The notes beneath the pieces were generated by a model. The model did not search any database. It worked only from the letters and a program-made list of their open reading frames with translations, and was not told where the DNA came from. Shown here piece by piece: positions 16,469 to 24,210 of a stretch of 39,531 nt of DNA. The stretch is from CAMLDH01 sp966250375 (GTDB lineage: Bacteria > Pseudomonadota > Gammaproteobacteria > Burkholderiales > Burkholderiaceae_D), in assembly GCA_966250375.1 (NCBI GenBank), contig CBINHE010000036.1, forward strand, positions 1 to 39,531, in the 5' to 3' direction. A program made the translations under genes and the position numbers. Each line of letters starts with the position of its first letter. The first letter of the stretch is position 1.

Positions 16469-17706
16469 AGGGCGATATCGATATCGAACAAGTCACCGGC
16501 TTCCTGACCGATGGCGCCGGCGTTGTCAGAAGTGTGATCGGCCAGGAATTCTTCCAAATTGGCGTCGGGGATCAATGCCATGCTCTCGATGCGATATTTG
16601 ATCAGACGTACCACAGCGAAGGGCTTATACAGGCCAAAAGTCAGCGTAATCAGTAGCAGGTTCGAGGCATGAATCCATAGCAGTTTGCGTGCTTGAACCG
16701 TGCTTTCAAACTTATGCATGCCCATCTCGGTCTGGTTCCACACCAGATTCTGAATCCGGCTTTCCAGGTATGGACGAACGAACAAGTAAAAAGCGTAAGC
16801 GCTCAATACGCCATACAGCAATGCGAACAACCAGCCGAACATGGTTGTTTGCAGAAACGCGAATACCCTTGCGGTCAGAAAACCAAATATCCCGGCCGGA
16901 ATCGAACCCAGGAAGAAGAAGCCGACCGCCTTGCCATATATCCTGAAAAATTCGCCAGCGCGCGCATGAAAGAAAAAGGGGGTTTGCCCGAAATAGGCAT
17001 TGTCGTGTTGATAGCGCTTCAACAAAAAATGCGCTAACGGGATGGTCCCGGCCAATGCCAGCAGCGGCAGAATTGCCGTCAGCAGAATGACGCCTAGACT
17101 GGGGCGCTGCGCAAACGATGTGGCAAGGCTCCACACAAAAAATCCGGTGACGGCCAGCATGATTGGAAACAGGATCAGCATGCGATAGGCGCCCGCCACC
17201 GTCCCGGCAAAATGGAAACGCAAGCCGCGATAACTCGAATTGATCATCTTGAAGCGAAACGAGCGCGCCAGCAGCCAAGGCATGATGCCGGCCAGGATCA
17301 ACGCGATCGCGATGGTTGCGGTGGCCGATATGTCGTACGAAATCTTGTAGGCGGCCAGCAAGCTCAACGCCAGCAGGCGCCCTTTCAGAATCGATTTCGG
17401 GTTGCCGTGATAATCGAAAATCGCGCCGGCGACATGCGTATTGCGATAAAAATACTGCAGTCGCCGCACCTTGGCCCATGCGGAATAAATCCCGAGCGTC
17501 AGGATCGTCAACAGCAAATTGACGACCCAGATGCGGAAATATTCGGCACCGGTGCCGGTGAACTCGAAACGATGCAGAACGCTTGCCGGCGTGTCGTCTT
17601 GCACCGCAGACCGTGCGTGCGACGCCATCTGCGAAACAACCGGCTCCGTGGCCGCTGGCTCTCGCGGCACCATGACTTCAAGTTCCATCCCTGTGGCATC
17701 CGCCAT
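16465..17706 (-). CDS. DUF898 (YjgN-family) membrane protein
   Basis: A 413-residue protein. After about 45 variable residues comes the DUF898 core (PF05987): HRFEFTGTGAEYFRIWVVNL, LTLGIYSAWAKVRRLQYFY and FDYHGNPKSILKGRLLA. A second half has LTFGLYKPFAVVRLIKYR near residue 380. There are about eight hydrophobic segments, so it is an inner-membrane protein. Its function is unknown. The four-base overlap with the M48 peptidase gene indicates an operon, and the same pairing recurs in proteobacteria, which hints that the membrane protein partners the peptidase. It lies 36 bases downstream of dacB on the same strand and may be co-transcribed with it. Confidence 0.9.
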   Translation of the reverse strand: MADATGMELEVMVPREPAATEPVVSQMASHARSAVQDDTPASVLHRFEFTGTGAEYFRIWVVNLLLTILTLGIYSAWAKVRRLQYFYRNTHVAGAIFDYHGNPKSILKGRLLALSLLAAYKISYDISATATIAIALILAGIMPWLLARSFRFKMINSSYRGLRFHFAGTVAGAYRMLILFPIMLAVTGFFVWSLATSFAQRPSLGVILLTAILPLLALAGTIPLAHFLLKRYQHDNAYFGQTPFFFHARAGEFFRIYGKAVGFFFLGSIPAGIFGFLTARVFAFLQTTMFGWLFALLYGVLSAYAFYLFVRPYLESRIQNLVWNQTEMGMHKFESTVQARKLLWIHASNLLLITLTFGLYKPFAVVRLIKYRIESMALIPDANLEEFLADHTSDNAGAIGQEAGDLFDIDIAL

Positions 17707-17742
17707 CTTGTGACTCCGAATTATTTTTATTTACGGGATCGT

Positions 17743-19170
17743 TCAACCGTGTTCGTACACCCACTGCAGCAACACATCCTGCGCATCCTGCCCGCGCGCC
17801 GCATTGCGATGGTTGATGATGCATACCACGACATAGCGCTTGCCGGATGCGGCCAATACATAACCGGCCAGCGCGCGGACTTCATCCAGCCGGCCGGTCT
17901 TTATGTGCGCGTTGCCGGCCACGCCTTGATCGGTCAGGCGATGACGCATGGTGCCATCATAGCCGACCAAGGGCATCGACGAGATAAACTCCGGCATCAA
18001 CGGCGACTTGAACGCGGCGATCAGCATGCTCGCCATCGTGCGCGGCGCGATGCGCTCGATGCGTGACAGCCCGGAGCCATTTTCAATGACGAGCTCCGGC
18101 GCATCGATGTCTTTGCTGGAGAGCCAGCTCTTGACTACCTGCGCACCGCGCTCGGGATTGGCGGGTATTTTCAACACTTGGGCGGCGATGGTCATCAGTA
18201 ATTGGCGTGCCATCACGTTGTTGCTGTACTTGTTGATATCGCGAATCACCTCGGGCAGCGTGACCGACTCCCATTCGGTCACGAGGCGCGCAGTAAGCGG
18301 TGTAACACCATCCCTGACATTTCCTTTGAATACACCGCCCAGATCGCTCCACATCTGGCGAAACACTGCGGCGAAATACTGGTTATGCGACAGTTGATAC
18401 GGGTGCATATACCAGGTCTTCTCGCCGCACGAAGCGGCAAAGGTGCCGCCGAAGCTGGCACTACCGCCATCGACCGTGGTGTGCAGCTTGTCCTGCCAGT
18501 CGCCGCACTCGTCGTTGGACAACTGCGGCACGGTAACCGGATAGCCGACGACCGGAGGGTCCATCATGACATTGACCACGCCAGTTATTTCATTCGGTAC
18601 AAAGCGAAAACGGAATGCTTCATAGTTGAGCAATAGTGCATTTGCGCCGGCGTTGTACGACTTTAACGCCTCGCCGTCGAATTTTGCCGCGTCGAAAGCG
18701 GCCTCTTCGAATGCGCTGCGGTCAAGCAGCAGATCGCCGCGGATTTCGCGGATGCCGCGCGCACGGATCTGGCGCAGAAATAGCCAGAAATTTTCAGTGA
18801 CCAGCTTCGGATCGCCGCTGCCTTTGATGATCAAATCGCCTTGCAATACGTCGCCGGTCTGCACTCCATTTGCATAGGCTTGCGTTTTCCAAGTAAAGGC
18901 CGGCCCCAACAAGTCCAATGCAGCATTGGTCGTGACCAGTTTCATGGTCGATGCAGGACTGAACGGCACAGTCGGATTCGAGGTCGCAAGAATTTTTTTC
19001 CCCGTCACCTCTTGCACCACAACACCAGCCGCAGTTGTCGGGATACCAGCCTGTTTTAGTGCATTGACAACGACCCGTGGCATATTGTGCGCAACGGCGC
19101 CGCCGGCTGCCAGACAGCAGGTAAGCAAAAATACAAGGCAGGTCGCTTGAAGCTTCATTGGAATTCGCAT
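17743..19170 (-). CDS. dacB: D-alanyl-D-alanine carboxypeptidase/endopeptidase (PBP4)
   Basis: A 475-residue periplasmic class C penicillin-binding protein that trims or cleaves peptidoglycan cross-links. The signal peptide covers residues 1-27 (LVFLLTCCLAAGGAVAH). All three active-site motifs are present: S74-T-M-K77 (SPASTMK), SNN in INKYSNNVMARQL, and KTG in HIKTGRLDEVRALAGY. The long insert between SxxK and SxN, with DLIIKGSGDPKLV and GDLLLDRSAF, is characteristic of DacB/PBP4. ATG 19170 is used; an alternative ATG lies at 19158. A 15-bp inverted repeat lies 50-110 bases upstream. The neighbouring peptidase and envelope genes fit a cell-wall role. Confidence 0.95.
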   Translation of the reverse strand: MRIPMKLQATCLVFLLTCCLAAGGAVAHNMPRVVVNALKQAGIPTTAAGVVVQEVTGKKILATSNPTVPFSPASTMKLVTTNAALDLLGPAFTWKTQAYANGVQTGDVLQGDLIIKGSGDPKLVTENFWLFLRQIRARGIREIRGDLLLDRSAFEEAAFDAAKFDGEALKSYNAGANALLLNYEAFRFRFVPNEITGVVNVMMDPPVVGYPVTVPQLSNDECGDWQDKLHTTVDGGSASFGGTFAASCGEKTWYMHPYQLSHNQYFAAVFRQMWSDLGGVFKGNVRDGVTPLTARLVTEWESVTLPEVIRDINKYSNNVMARQLLMTIAAQVLKIPANPERGAQVVKSWLSSKDIDAPELVIENGSGLSRIERIAPRTMASMLIAAFKSPLMPEFISSMPLVGYDGTMRHRLTDQGVAGNAHIKTGRLDEVRALAGYVLAASGKRYVVVCIINHRNAARGQDAQDVLLQWVYEHG

Positions 19171-19221
19171 AGCCTCGAGAATAATTTTGCAATCGATTAT
19201 CCCACGCCGCAGCGGAAGTGA

Positions 19222-19282
19222 AGAGCGAAGCGAAACTCATCAGTGCTCTGATTGCTGCGATTAATGGGTTTCGCTTCGCTCT
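19222..19282. repeat. Perfect 15-bp inverted repeat upstream of dacB
   Basis: AGAGCGAAGCGAAAC (19222-19236) and its exact reverse complement GTTTCGCTTCGCTCT (19268-19282) flank a 31-base spacer. Pairing can extend a few bases inward (CAT/ATG) and gives a strong stem. No T-run follows, so it does not look like a standard terminator. It could be a dispersed palindromic element or a structure in the dacB leader. Confidence 0.75.
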
Positions 19283-19460
19283 ATCTTCCTACAGGAACCG
19301 GCAGCAACAAGATGTTGCATGACTTGGCTAGGCGCTAGCGGGCCGGCGCACCAGATAGCAAGGATTAGAAGATGCACGACGCAGATGTGAAGCAGTTGCA
19401 AAAATTGACCAGAACACCGCATTTGAACACCCTACCAGCGATATCCGACCAAGTGCGCTC
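19283..19460. other. Non-coding stretch, nothing recognised
   Basis: Together with 19171-19282, this forms about 290 bases between the dacB start and the small orphan gene. Apart from the inverted repeat at 19222-19282 I see no gene or signal here. Confidence 0.4.
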
Positions 19461-19709
19461 TTAAACATGGAGAAGCATGTATTGCGGTAGTAAGACAGGC
19501 GTCTTAATGAAAGTGGGGTAATAAACTGTTGAAACAATGTCCTCCGAAAGGGCAACAAATGCTTCTTTCTCCTGGACTGGCTCATAGGCACGCGGCTTAC
19601 TCTCATCTTCAGGCCACCAAAGCCAGCAAATGGCCCCACCCGAGAAAAATTTTGCAGCCTGGCGCAACAATCCAGTGCCTTTTACAAAATAAAGTTGGTG
19701 TTCTTGCAT
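19461..19709 (-). CDS. Small hypothetical protein
   Basis: An 82-residue protein I do not recognise. Support for a real gene comes from a strong ribosome site on the minus strand (GAGGAGGGTGG directly before ATG 19709) and a composition that looks protein-like rather than antisense: MQEHQLYFVKGTGLLRQAAK, then a hydrophobic patch FFSGGAICWLWW, then an acidic/charged segment EDESKPRAYEPVQEKEAF. There is no signal peptide. A stop codon separates it from an upstream open stretch in the same frame (19719-19925), so it could also be the tail of a decayed gene. Confidence 0.4.
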   Translation of the reverse strand: MQEHQLYFVKGTGLLRQAAKFFSGGAICWLWWPEDESKPRAYEPVQEKEAFVALSEDIVSTVYYPTFIKTPVLLPQYMLLHV

Positions 19710-19718
19710 CCACCCTCC

Positions 19719-20009
19719 TCAGTCCGGTGATGAAAAGTGTGTGTATCTTATCGACATATCACGTAGCAACAATCCCGACCCGTATGAACCATTTTTGCTT
19801 GACTTGATAATACGGATAATTTTGTGCAAAACATACCTGTTAATTTTGCAGGCACTTCCATCGGCAGGATTTGCGATGCCCACCTCCAGCACCTCGAAAT
19901 AGAAAGTCGCGCCCTCGTCCAACACGCTATGAAATCCGCTCGCGCCACCCCGGCGTTCGATGGATTGCCTTTGAAATGTTCAACCTCGATCCTGTACCGT
20001 GCCCTTCAT
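19719..20009 (-). pseudogene. Possible frameshifted gene remnant
   Basis: On the minus strand, protein-like pieces occur in neighbouring frames: MKGTV from ATG 20009, then RIEVEHFKGNPSNAGVARAD in a second frame, then HSVLDEGATFYFEVLEVGIA in a third, which is the same frame as the 82-residue orphan downstream. Joined by two frameshifts they would make a roughly 65-residue coherent protein. The family is not recognised. The tail after RYVLHKI looks random. This is a weak call. Sequences to the left and right (19926-20171) otherwise show nothing. Confidence 0.25.
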
Positions 20010-20171
20010 CTACGTATCTGACGAATCGGCTTGCGCCAATTTCTGAAACTACCTCAAACGCTTGATGGCAATTAACTTGCAACTCAGCAGCAGGGATCAT
20101 CATCTGGAATTGTTGCGAAGCAGTTTGAATTAATGATTTAGCATGATGTGATGGAAGAAGGAAGATTGGTA

Positions 20172-20510
20172 TCAGGCTTTGTCATCCGTATCCGGCAACA
20201 AACACGCATCAACCACTTGCAGGTCGTTGTCTTTTGCGAAGTTCATCACGAAATGATAGGCAAGCGGCTCCAAGGTACGCAGTTCTTCATTTACCACAAC
20301 GGATTTAACACCCGCCAACACCGTGGGACGCACGTAAGGTGAATACTGAAGATGCGCATGCCGACTGCGCGAACCTTCCGGGCGAAAGTGCGACATCACA
20401 CCGCATAAGCGTTCAGCCCAATCGCTAGGACGGAATTGCTTGCCGTCCCGAGTAATTCCCTGAATAAAAAACTCACGAGCAGGCGATTTTTTATGAGCGT
20501 GATCGGCCAT
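20172..20510 (-). CDS. DUF3579 domain protein
   Basis: A 112-residue protein matching DUF3579 (PF12112), a small family nearly restricted to betaproteobacteria. Diagnostic phrases are FFIQGITRDGKQFRPSDWAE, RLCGVMSHFRP, YSPYVRP, VKSVVVNEELRTLEPLAYHF and MNFAKDNDLQVVDACLL. The start at ATG 20510 (MADHAHKKSPAREFF) fits the family. The frame continues to a TTG at 20567, which would add 19 residues. No function is established and no membrane segment is seen, so it is predicted cytosolic. It lies just downstream of the CobD-like gene on the same strand with about 180 bases between, so co-transcription is possible. Confidence 0.85.
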   Translation of the reverse strand: MADHAHKKSPAREFFIQGITRDGKQFRPSDWAERLCGVMSHFRPEGSRSRHAHLQYSPYVRPTVLAGVKSVVVNEELRTLEPLAYHFVMNFAKDNDLQVVDACLLPDTDDKA

Positions 20511-20688
20511 GTGTGCGACTGCTTCTTTCGCGGCTGGATTTACTTGCCGCCATGTGTGTAGCGTCAAGCCTTCAATATTCTTGCATATTATATCTTATAG
20601 AAGAGTTGGAGCAAAACAACATCCCATGATAGCCAATATTGAAGGGCAGCCACCCGGAAGTTATTGAATGCACATACGGTGGCACCCG

Positions 20689-21645
20689 TCACCCTAACCA
20701 CACTGCCAGCGACAACAGCAACAGCAACAGCATCCACAAAAGCAGCGCACGCCACACCAACCCCACAGCACTTTGCAGCGTTCTCACATTTGATTCTTCG
20801 CCGGGCGGCGTCTCGGTTTCAATGCCGACCGAATCCATTGTCGTGACATCCGTGGGTCGCACATTGGCAGCATTTTCCGACGCAGCACCCAATCTCACGC
20901 CCATCGCACCGCCACCGGAAGACAGAATGATGCCAATCGCTTCATCCTGCCATCGATCGGCAAAATTGCGCCATGAATAGATGGCATCTTCAAAATTGCC
21001 GACCACGGCAAAGGCGATGGCGGTCAAGCGCGCAGGAATCCAGTCGATCCAATAAAATGCTTTGGCGGCGAACTGGCCGAAAGCTTCATTCTTCATGTGT
21101 TCCGGTTCATTCCACGCGCGTGCCAGATATTCGGCAACCCGGTACATCACCGCACATGCCGGGCCAAGTGGTATCAAAAACCAGAAAAATACGCCAAACA
21201 CATTGCGATGCGTTGCTATCAGCGCCTTCTCAACTGCTAGCCGCGAAATCTCGCTGATATCCAACTCCGTTGTGTCCTGTTTGGTCCATTCGGCCAACAG
21301 CTTGCGCGCGGTGGTTTCATCACCCGCACTAAGCGCAAGTTGAATTGACGTGAAATAGTGGCTGTAATGCCGAAAACCCAACGTGAGATAAACAATCAGG
21401 ATATTCCACGCCAGCGCCAGCAAGGGATTAATTTTGATGCATGCCCAATACACTAATGCCGTAGGTAACATCAGCACCGCCAGCATCACAATCCACGCCA
21501 ACCGGCCATGACGTGCCTGCCCCGCATTAAAGGCTGCCTCCATGCGCGCAGCCAGCGACCGAATCGCGCCATAGACTGGGTTATCCGCGCGCAACGGTTT
21601 GAGTTGTTCAATTAATAGTGCACAAAGAATAGAGAGAAATGTCAT
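20689..21645 (-). CDS. CobD/CbiB-family membrane protein
   Basis: A 318-residue integral membrane protein related to the CobD/CbiB family (adenosylcobinamide-phosphate synthase) and its regulatory relatives such as AmpE. It opens with FLSILCALLIEQLKPLRADN, as in AmpE/CobD proteins. Family-like parts are LTLGFRHYSHYF, LAVEKALIATHRNVFGVFFW, YRVAEYLARAW, FYWIDWIPARLTAIAFAVVG and EAIGIILSSGGGAMGVRLG. The C-terminus adds a linker (ETETPPGEES) and a final strongly hydrophobic helix (ALLLWMLLLLLLSLAVWL). No cobalamin genes are nearby, so a regulatory or other role is as likely as cobamide synthesis. ATG 21645 is chosen over an adjacent TTG at 21648. Confidence 0.8.
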   Translation of the reverse strand: MTFLSILCALLIEQLKPLRADNPVYGAIRSLAARMEAAFNAGQARHGRLAWIVMLAVLMLPTALVYWACIKINPLLALAWNILIVYLTLGFRHYSHYFTSIQLALSAGDETTARKLLAEWTKQDTTELDISEISRLAVEKALIATHRNVFGVFFWFLIPLGPACAVMYRVAEYLARAWNEPEHMKNEAFGQFAAKAFYWIDWIPARLTAIAFAVVGNFEDAIYSWRNFADRWQDEAIGIILSSGGGAMGVRLGAASENAANVRPTDVTTMDSVGIETETPPGEESNVRTLQSAVGLVWRALLLWMLLLLLLSLAVWLG

Positions 21646-21648
21646 CAA

Positions 21649-22069
21649 GCCGCTTTCTTATATCGAGCATTTACCAGCCCATACGATAACGCAGCACAAC
21701 GCCGGAATCAAACCGATGGTGATATAGGCGCACGCTGTAGACCTCGCACGACAAGTAATACCAAGCTGAGCCGATAATGCAACATGAAATCGCATCTTTT
21801 TCCCGTCTGGCTGTTTCGGTGTTCCAGTAGAGCGCCCTCTTCCTTGCAGAGGACTCTCGTGTACGCCCCCAGCCTCACCCTCAATTCCCCCACGAAGTGG
21901 AGAGGGAAACTATTTGCACTCTTCTCCCTTCTGGGAGAATGGATGGAGAGTCAAAGCACTGCTTTGACAGAGGGTGCATTGCCAGCCTAAAAATCCACCG
22001 ATTTCATTTGGCGCCTTATCGGTTCAGATTGGATAACAAGAATCTCGCGCCTGATCTCAGTATGTAAGT
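21649..22069. other. Intergenic region with repeat-like palindromes
   Basis: No gene is supported. The right part (about 21840-21985) contains short palindromes TTCTCCC-TTCT-GGGAGAA (21922-21939) and TCAAAGCACTGCTTTGA (21951-21967). Both motifs recur near 37750-37800. The left part should carry the promoter of the CobD-like gene. Confidence 0.5.
21922..21967. repeat. Dispersed palindromic repeat, copy 1
   Basis: A TTCTCCC/GGGAGAA hairpin is followed by the 17-base palindrome TCAAAGCACTGCTTTGA. A second copy of the same order (CTTCTCCC...GGGAGAAG then CAAAGCACTGCTTT) lies at 37752-37797, so this is a dispersed intergenic element of the chromosome. Confidence 0.65.
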
Positions 22070-22741
22070 TCAGGCGCGCAAAAAATGAAACAAATTGCGC
22101 AGCATACCGGCGGTCGCCCCCCAAATGAAAAAACGTTCATACGGCATCGCATAAAAGGTACGACGGCCAATACCATTGGGAAACTCTGCAGTGCGGCGCT
22201 GATGGTTCATGCCATCCATCAGAAAGGCCATCGGCACTTCGAATATCTCGGCGACTTCGAATGGATCGGCACGCAGATCGAATGGAGGTTGCACTATCGA
22301 CACCACCGGCGTCACACGATAACCGGTGCCGGTGAAATAATCCGGCAAGGTGCCGAGCACTTCCACGTGACGCCGATGCAGACCGACCTCTTCTTCGGTC
22401 TCGCGCAACGCAGTTTCAATTGCAGAAACATCCTCTGCTTCGACGCGTCCGCCCGGCAAACTGATCTGCCCGCCATGATCGGTCAAATGTGCCGTTCGTT
22501 GTGTCAATAACAGCGTAGGACCGTGGCTGCGGACCACGATGGGCAGCAGTACCGCGGCCGGCATGGGCGCCGTGGTGCCTTGGCGCAAAAAATGTTCGTT
22601 CGCGACTTCCGGCAACCACTCGGGTGGAGTGGCAAAACGCGTACGCAGCCAATCAACTGCAAGCCTGTCAGAGCTTAGTGCAGTCTCGCCAGCGATGGAT
22701 TCCACTGGAATCAACTCCGGATCGATGATCAGTTTTGCCAA
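22070..22741 (-). CDS. CoA pyrophosphatase-type NUDIX hydrolase
   Basis: A 223-residue NUDIX protein of the NudL/CoAse group, expected to hydrolyse coenzyme A or its derivatives to phosphopantetheine plus 3',5'-ADP. The CoA-specific signature LLTQRTAHLTDHGGQISLPG directly precedes the NUDIX box (GGRVEAEDVSAIETALRETE, then EEVGL), with all catalytic glutamates present. The central fold follows with VLGTLPDYFTGTGYRVTPVV and PFEVAEIFEVPMAFL. The start is TTG at 22741; a stop lies four codons upstream in frame, so no longer start exists, though a later start is possible. The frame runs toward the CobD-like gene after a 420-base gap. It is cytosolic. Confidence 0.9.
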   Translation of the reverse strand: MAKLIIDPELIPVESIAGETALSSDRLAVDWLRTRFATPPEWLPEVANEHFLRQGTTAPMPAAVLLPIVVRSHGPTLLLTQRTAHLTDHGGQISLPGGRVEAEDVSAIETALRETEEEVGLHRRHVEVLGTLPDYFTGTGYRVTPVVSIVQPPFDLRADPFEVAEIFEVPMAFLMDGMNHQRRTAEFPNGIGRRTFYAMPYERFFIWGATAGMLRNLFHFLRA

Positions 22742-22875
22742 GATAACTATTCAAAATGTTAAGATTGGAGCAATTCGGCGCGCCACGGCGCCGCGCAAAC
22801 ACTACCATGCAATTTTATAGTGTTTAGGAACCGCGTATCGCATCGTTTCATTCTGCTCCACACAACGCCAAGGAA

Positions 22876-22901
22876 TAAAAAAGGGCACCATCAGGTGCCC
22901 T
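22876..22901 (-). terminator. Rho-independent terminator of the rpsP-rplS operon
   Basis: Read on the minus strand: stem GGGCACC, loop TGAT, stem GGTGCCC, then TTTTTTATT. The stem occupies 22883-22889 and 22894-22900. It lies about 20 bases after the rplS stop. Confidence 0.92.
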
Positions 22902-22925
22902 CTTGCTTTCCATGTAAGCGTCAGG

Positions 22926-23309
22926 TTACTCTGCCGCTTTGGCGCTGGCGCGACGATTCGGTAATTTTTCCTTGATACGTGCCGATTTACCGGAACGCTC
23001 ACGCAAGTAGTACAGCTTAGCGCGACGCACATCACCGCGGCGCTTGACTTCGATCGATGCGATCAGTGGAGAATACAACTGGAATGTACGCTCGACGCCT
23101 TCGCCGGACGAAATCTTGCGAACGATGAAGTTGGAATTCAAACCGCGGTTGCGACGCGAAATCACGACACCTTCATAAGCCTGGGCACGCTTGCGTGTGC
23201 CTTCGACCACGTTGACGTTGACGACCACTGTATCGCCAGGGGCGAATTCAGGGATGTTTTTTCCGAGACGGTTAATCTCTTCTTGCTCAAGTGTTTGGAT
23301 CAAGTCCAT
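22926..23309 (-). CDS. rplS: 50S ribosomal protein L19
   Basis: A 127-residue bL19, which sits at the 30S-50S interface. It shows the usual blocks: FAPGDTVVVNVNVVEGTRKR, QAYEGVVISRRNRGLNSNF, VRKISSGEGVERTFQLYSPL and VKRRGDVRRAKLYYLRERSG. ATG 23309 is chosen because GGAG lies at the right distance before it. The upstream in-frame TTG (23321) would place that site inside the gene. The C-terminal NRRASAKAAE tail is a little longer than in E. coli. It is the last gene of rpsP-rimM-trmD-rplS and is followed by a strong terminator. Confidence 0.97.
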   Translation of the reverse strand: MDLIQTLEQEEINRLGKNIPEFAPGDTVVVNVNVVEGTRKRAQAYEGVVISRRNRGLNSNFIVRKISSGEGVERTFQLYSPLIASIEVKRRGDVRRAKLYYLRERSGKSARIKEKLPNRRASAKAAE

Positions 23310-23416
23310 TTTCAGCTCCAAAAGCCATCTTGCTGGCGCTTTGTGTTTTCACACTTCTTGCCCAGTAGAGGATGGGGTTATACATGTAGGTAACTCTATA
23401 AAGCACCTGCTCGATA

Positions 23417-24163
23417 CTACAAACTGATTAAAAACTTTTCATCGGCCCGCGTCAGCAAACCTGCTTCGCGTGCCTTGACGATCAAATCCGGCCGCTTTTT
23501 CGCGGTAGCTTCCAGCGCCCGCTCTCGGCGCCATTTTTCAATTTCGGCATGATGTCCACCTAACAATACTGGCGGCACCGCAACGCCTTCGTAGATTTCC
23601 GGCCGCGTGTAGTGTGGACAATCCAACAAACCGTTGACAAAGCTGTCTTCGACCGCCGAAGCCTCGTCATGCAATACACCCGGCAACTGTCGAATCACTG
23701 CATCCATCAATGCCATCGCCGGCAATTCACCGCCCGACAACACGAAATCGCCGAGGCTGATTTCTTCATCGACGCAGCGCTCCAGCAAACGCTGGTCCAC
23801 TGCTTCATAGCGACCACACAACAACACCAGTCCCGGCTCGGCGGTCAACTGCATGACACGCCGATGCGTCAAGTCCTGTCCCTGCGGCGACAGGTATATG
23901 ACACGAGGGGCAACCAAGCCCTGCTCCACTTGGCGCGCTTTGGCCGCTTTGATGGCAGCTTCGAGCGGCTTGGCCAGCATCACCATGCCGGGACCGCCGC
24001 CATACGGCCGATCATCGATCGTGCGATGATTGTCGCTGGTGAAATCCCTTGGATTCCACAACGACAATGCACATTTATTCTGGTCAAACGCGCGTCGGGT
24101 AATACCCGACTGTGTCAGTGCTGCGAACATTTCAGGAAAAAGCGTGACAATATCAAATTGCAT
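23417..24163 (-). CDS. trmD: tRNA (guanine-N1-)-methyltransferase
   Basis: A 248-residue TrmD that methylates G37 at N1 in tRNAs with G36G37, preventing +1 frameshifts. It has the SPOUT trefoil-knot SAM site: VIYLSPQGQDLTHRRVMQL, LVLLCGRYEAVDQRLLE and EISLGDFVLSGGELPAM. The N-terminus FDIVTLFPEMF, the substrate loop NPRDFT and DRPYGGGPGMVM, and the C-terminal LLGGHHAEIEKWRRE are typical. Size is normal. It is the third gene of the ribosomal operon. Confidence 0.97.
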   Translation of the reverse strand: MQFDIVTLFPEMFAALTQSGITRRAFDQNKCALSLWNPRDFTSDNHRTIDDRPYGGGPGMVMLAKPLEAAIKAAKARQVEQGLVAPRVIYLSPQGQDLTHRRVMQLTAEPGLVLLCGRYEAVDQRLLERCVDEEISLGDFVLSGGELPAMALMDAVIRQLPGVLHDEASAVEDSFVNGLLDCPHYTRPEIYEGVAVPPVLLGGHHAEIEKWRRERALEATAKKRPDLIVKAREAGLLTRADEKFLISL

Positions 24164-24210
24164 CTCGCACGCTCCTCAGTTCCACATACAGAAAGGTCTG
24201 CTGTAGAGAC

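Noticed and set aside
17212..18066. A 284-codon plus-strand frame opposite DUF898 and dacB
   Set aside because: It spans the ends of two well-supported genes on the other strand and resembles no family.
21708..21893. A 61-codon minus-strand frame upstream of the CobD-like gene
   Set aside because: It overlaps the start of the repeat-bearing intergenic DNA, has no ribosome site that I can see and no family likeness.
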